Shown piece after piece: positions 61,038 through 64,000 of a stretch of 64,000 bases of DNA. This stretch comes from Amycolatopsis sulphurea. Its GTDB lineage: Bacteria; Actinomycetota; Actinomycetes; Mycobacteriales; Pseudonocardiaceae. The notes below the pieces were generated by a model that searched no databases, had not been told where the DNA came from, and saw nothing but the letters and a program-made list of their open reading frames with translations. The position numbers and the translations under genes were made by a program. The stretch's first letter is position 1; the number at the start of each line of letters is the position of its first letter. The DNA is taken from the NCBI RefSeq assembly GCF_002564045.1, contig NZ_PDJK01000002.1:5084001-5148000 (forward strand). Direction: 5' to 3'.

Positions 61038-62003
61038 ATGATCGTTCCCGTGTGGCTGTGGTTCGCCACGGTCGGTGGCCTGCTCGCTCTGATCGCCCTC
61101 GACCTGGTGATCGTCGATCGCAAGCCGCACGCGGTGACCACCGGCGAGGCCGCGCGGTGGGTGATCTTCTACATTGCCTGCGCGGTGCTGTTCGGCGCCG
61201 GCGTCTGGTTCTTCGCCGGGCACGACCCGGGGGTCGAGTTCTTCACCGGGTACATCACCGAGTACTCGCTGAGCGTGGACAACTTGTTCATCTTCATGAT
61301 CATCATGGCCTCGTTCAAGGTGCCGGCCATCCACCAGCACCGGGTGCTGCTGGTCGGCATCCTGCTCGCCCTGGCCATGCGCAGCGTGTTCATCGCCGTG
61401 GGCGCCGCGCTGATCAACCAGTTCGTCTGGGTGTTCTTCCTCTTCGGCGGGGTGCTGATCTGGACCGCGATCAGCATGTTGCGCAGCAAGGGCGAGGAGG
61501 AGCAGTACCAGGAGAACGCGCTCACCCGCTGGGTGCGGAAGCTGTTCCCGGTCACCGACGACTACCACGGCCACAAGTACCTGGTGCACCACCAGGGCCG
61601 GCGGATGATCACCCCGATGCTGCTGGTGATCGTCGCGATCGGCTCGGCCGACCTGCTCTTCGCGGTGGACTCCATCCCGGCCATCTTCGGCATCACCCAG
61701 GACGCCTTCCTGGTGTTCACCGCCAACGCGTTCGCGCTGATGGGCCTGCGGCAGCTGTACTTCCTGCTCGGCGGGCTGGTGAACAAGCTGGTCTACCTCA
61801 GCTACGGGCTCGCGGTGATCCTCGCCTTCATCGGCGCCAAGCTGGTGCTGCACGCCCTGCACGAGTATCACGCCGCACCGGACTGGCTGGACATCGACAA
61901 CTGGGTGTCCCTCGGCGTGATCGTGGTCGTGCTGACCGTGACCACGGTGACGAGCCTGGCCAAGGCGCGGCGCGACGAGCGGGCCGGAGTCGAGGCGAAT
62001 TAG
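61038..62003 (+). CDS. TerC family membrane protein
   Basis: ATG 61038 (CGGAGG nine bases upstream) starts 321 residues. About eight hydrophobic segments form the TerC pattern: LWFATVGGLLALIALDLVIV, FFTGYITEYSLSVDNLFIFM, LLVGILLALAMRSVFIAVGA, IVAIGSADLLFAVDSIPAIF with the conserved acidic DSIP and SVDN motifs that line the ion path. TerC/Alx proteins export Mn2+ or load it onto extracytoplasmic enzymes. The riboswitch in the leader would raise synthesis when Mn2+ is high, which fits this role. Confidence 0.9.
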   Translation: MIVPVWLWFATVGGLLALIALDLVIVDRKPHAVTTGEAARWVIFYIACAVLFGAGVWFFAGHDPGVEFFTGYITEYSLSVDNLFIFMIIMASFKVPAIHQHRVLLVGILLALAMRSVFIAVGAALINQFVWVFFLFGGVLIWTAISMLRSKGEEEQYQENALTRWVRKLFPVTDDYHGHKYLVHHQGRRMITPMLLVIVAIGSADLLFAVDSIPAIFGITQDAFLVFTANAFALMGLRQLYFLLGGLVNKLVYLSYGLAVILAFIGAKLVLHALHEYHAAPDWLDIDNWVSLGVIVVVLTVTTVTSLAKARRDERAGVEAN

Positions 62004-62043
62004 GTCGTTCGCTTTGCTAAAGGTCTCGGGTACGGTCTTCGGC

Positions 62044-63963
62044 ATGCGTCCTGCCGACATCGAAGACCTCGTCGTCCCCGGCCCGCCCGCCGTGCGCGGT
62101 GACCTGCTGCTGGCTGCGGTGAGCAGGCCCGATCTGGACGCCGATCGGAGCCACAGCACGCTGCGGCGGGTCTCGCTCGCCGGGGGCGGCGACGTGCCCT
62201 GGACCTACGGCCCGCGCGATTCGTCCCCGGTCATCTCGCCGGACGGCCGCTGGGTCGCTTTTCTGCGCGCGGCCGAGGAGGGCGGTCCGCAGCTGTACGT
62301 GATGCCCGCCGAGGGTGGCGAGGCGCGGAAGCTCACCACGTTCGCGCTCGGTGCGGAAGAGCCGGCGTGGGCACCGGATTCGCAGCGGCTCGCCTGCACC
62401 GCGCGGGTGCCCGAAGCCGGCCGGTACGGCACCGAGGACGCAGACGGCCGCACGCCGGAGTCGCTTGCCGAAGCACCCCGCCGGATCACGCGGTTCGACT
62501 ACCGCTTCGACGACCTCGGCTTCCTGCGGGACCGGCCGAAGCGTCTGTTCGTACTCGACGTGTTCGGCGAAGGCGAGCCCGAGCCGCTGTCCCCGGCGGA
62601 CTACGACGTGAAAAGCCCGGTATGGGCGCCGGACGGCGAACGCGTCGTGGTGGTCGTGCCGCAGGAGTACGACCGGGTCGAGACGCTGTCGAACGACCTT
62701 GTGGCGTTCCCTGCCGGTGGTGGGGAACCGGAGCTCCTGGCGTCGTGCCCAGGGAGCGCGGATCATCCGGTATTCGGTCCCGACGGCACGCTGTACTTCA
62801 CCGGTACGTCCCACACGGACGGAGTGGTGGTGGCGGCCAACTGTGGGCTGTACGCGGTCGTCGCGGGCGCTGAGCCGCGGCGGCTCACCGACGTGGAGAC
62901 AGCCGACGTCGAAAGTGCCGCCGGGACTGCTGTTCCTCTCGGAGACGAGATCTTGGTGGCAGTACGCAACCGTGGCGCGGTGGAGCTGCGCGCGGTGCCT
63001 GCTTCGGCGACGGACGCGAAGCTGGACAGCCTGCGCGTACTGCACGGCGGGCAGGTTGCGGTGCACGGTTTCGCGGCCGACGGTGACACGGTGGTCGTGG
63101 TAGCCGCGACGGTGGAGACGCCGGGCGAGGTCGTAGTGCTCGGCGCCGATGGTCCGCGGGTGCTCACGGACTACGCGAAGACGTTGCGGGACAAGGGAAT
63201 CCGCCGCGTCGAAGAGCTGAACACCACGGCTCCGGACGGCTACCCGGTGCACGGCTGGCTCGTTCTCCCCGAAGGCGACGGGCCACATCCGGTGCTGCGC
63301 GTGGTCCACGGCGGTCCGTTCGCCCAGCAGGAGTGGGCGTTCTTCGACGAAGCGCAGGTCTACGCGTCAGCCGGCTACGCTGTTGTGGTCGGCAACCCCC
63401 GTGGCTCGGCGGGCTACGGGCAGGCGCACGGCCGTGCGATCGTGCAAGACCTCGGCACCGTCGATGTCGACGACGTGCTCGCGCTGCTCGACAAGGCGCT
63501 CGAACGACCCGACATCGACTCTTCCCGCGTCGGCATCATGGGCGGCTCGTACGGCGGGTTCATGACCGGCTGGATCGCCGCGAAGCACCCCGAACGGTTC
63601 CGCGCCGCATGGAGCGAGCGGGCCGTCAACGCGTGGGACTCCTTCGCGGGCAGCTCGGACATCGGCTACTTCTTCGCGGCGGGCTACGTCGGCTCCGACC
63701 CGGAGGAGCTGCGCAAGCGCAGCCCGCTCACCTATGCCGCGGACGTGCGGATCCCGTTCGCCGTCGTGCATTCCGAACACGACTGGCGCTGCCCGCTGGA
63801 GCAGGCGCAGCGGCAGTTCGTCGCTCTGCGGCAGGCGGGCGTCGACACGGAGTTCCTGCTCTTCCCCGGCGAGAGTCACGAACTGACCCGCTCGGGTCGC
63901 CCGCGCCACCGGGTCCAGCGGTTCGCGGCCGTGCTGGACTGGTGGTCGCGGCGGCTCAGCTGA
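62044..63963 (+). CDS. S9 family serine peptidase (prolyl oligopeptidase-like)
   Basis: The 639-residue protein (ATG 62044) has an N-terminal seven-bladed propeller (about residues 20-390) with TolB-like blades such as SPVISPDGRWVAFLRAAEEG and SPVWAPDGERVVVVVPQEYD. The C-terminal alpha/beta hydrolase (about 400-639) has HGGPFAQQEWAFFDEAQVYA, VGNPRGSAGYGQAHGRAIVQ, the nucleophile in GIMGGSYGGFMTGW (Ser502), the Asp in VVHSEHDWRCPLEQ and the His in FPGESHELTRSG. It cleaves short peptides, often after Pro or acylated residues. No signal peptide, so it is cytoplasmic. It ends convergent with a gene cut by the window edge. Confidence 0.92.
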   Translation: MRPADIEDLVVPGPPAVRGDLLLAAVSRPDLDADRSHSTLRRVSLAGGGDVPWTYGPRDSSPVISPDGRWVAFLRAAEEGGPQLYVMPAEGGEARKLTTFALGAEEPAWAPDSQRLACTARVPEAGRYGTEDADGRTPESLAEAPRRITRFDYRFDDLGFLRDRPKRLFVLDVFGEGEPEPLSPADYDVKSPVWAPDGERVVVVVPQEYDRVETLSNDLVAFPAGGGEPELLASCPGSADHPVFGPDGTLYFTGTSHTDGVVVAANCGLYAVVAGAEPRRLTDVETADVESAAGTAVPLGDEILVAVRNRGAVELRAVPASATDAKLDSLRVLHGGQVAVHGFAADGDTVVVVAATVETPGEVVVLGADGPRVLTDYAKTLRDKGIRRVEELNTTAPDGYPVHGWLVLPEGDGPHPVLRVVHGGPFAQQEWAFFDEAQVYASAGYAVVVGNPRGSAGYGQAHGRAIVQDLGTVDVDDVLALLDKALERPDIDSSRVGIMGGSYGGFMTGWIAAKHPERFRAAWSERAVNAWDSFAGSSDIGYFFAAGYVGSDPEELRKRSPLTYAADVRIPFAVVHSEHDWRCPLEQAQRQFVALRQAGVDTEFLLFPGESHELTRSGRPRHRVQRFAAVLDWWSRRLS

Positions 63964-64000
63964 GCAGCGTGTAGTTCAGCTCCTCGCACACCCGGCCGAG
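63956..64000 (-). CDS. 3' end of a leftward gene (partial)
   Basis: The last 14 codons read GRVCEELNYTLLS and stop at TGA 63956-63958, overlapping the S9 peptidase stop by a few bases. The frame is open to the window edge and the codons are GC-biased at the third position, so it is probably the tail of a real gene. Too short to identify. Confidence 0.5.
   Translation of the reverse strand, partial: LGRVCEELNYTLLS

Overview
The window is about 70% GC chromosomal DNA from a high-GC actinomycete. The genus Amycolatopsis (family Pseudonocardiaceae) is the best guess. Reasons are the third-position GC codon bias, many GTG starts, an ANTAR-type response regulator beside a tRNA, a CoaE-GrpB fusion, a proofreading-deficient PolA, and three copies of a long intergenic palindrome built on GTGAAGGGGCCCTTCAC, a pattern I associate with Amycolatopsis. 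The genus call is an inference from sequence style.

Region 1 (1-10.2 kb) is accessory and toxin-related. It holds three secreted ALF-repeat proteins. One carries an AbfB-like domain and runs off the left edge. The largest (about 1435 aa) is an Ala-rich coiled-coil polymorphic toxin ending in a DNA/RNA non-specific nuclease domain, followed by a SUKH (SMI1/KNR4) immunity gene. Behind it is a decayed second toxin/immunity cassette: an orphan copy of the nuclease tip, then a multiply frameshifted SUKH gene split by an IS5-type element whose 3-bp target duplication can be read directly. Fragments of an M23 peptidase and a possible Rieske protein follow.

Region 2 (10.3-26.7 kb) is a catabolic island. 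A leftward ribose-type ABC importer with an ABM-domain enzyme, a leftward CoA-transferase/CMD/TetR operon, and a rightward set are tied together by four copies of an 18-bp palindrome, CTACCGTCCGGACGGTAG and one-mismatch variants, placed at the promoters. The rightward set is a hydroxyacyl-CoA dehydrogenase, aldehyde dehydrogenase, SnoaL-like protein, enoyl-CoA hydratase, cyclase/amidohydrolase, FAH-family hydrolase and a three-subunit molybdenum hydroxylase. The TetR gene inside the island is the obvious candidate regulator. The likely job is uptake, hydroxylation, ring opening and beta-oxidation-like breakdown of a cyclic (aromatic, furan or N-heterocyclic) compound; the substrate cannot be read from sequence.

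Region 3 (26.7-27.8 kb) holds mobile-element remains (Tn3-type transposase N-terminus, tyrosine integrase C-terminus) beside a tRNA gene with anticodon CAA.

Region 4 (27.9-64 kb) is mostly conserved chromosome. It contains the ANTAR response regulator (pdtaR-like), a complete branched-chain amino acid importer (livJHMGF), a PaaI-type thioesterase, polA, a tiny Cys-rich peptide gene, a TetR/YhgE/pseudo-ATPase operon with its own palindromic operator, a GNAT and a methyltransferase, rpsA, a TetR/OsmC pair, coaE-grpB, a degraded threonyl-tRNA synthetase copy, an orphan LuxR response regulator, a second 30-codon peptide gene with its own terminator, a frameshifted methyltransferase, a DUF402 protein, uvrB, vapBC, an S37 peptidase, an enoyl-CoA hydratase-like gene, an ABC exporter whose ATPase is fused to an S15-like hydrolase, a TerC protein behind a yybP-ykoY-type (Mn2+) riboswitch, and an S9 peptidase. 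The rightmost bases are the 3' end of another leftward gene.
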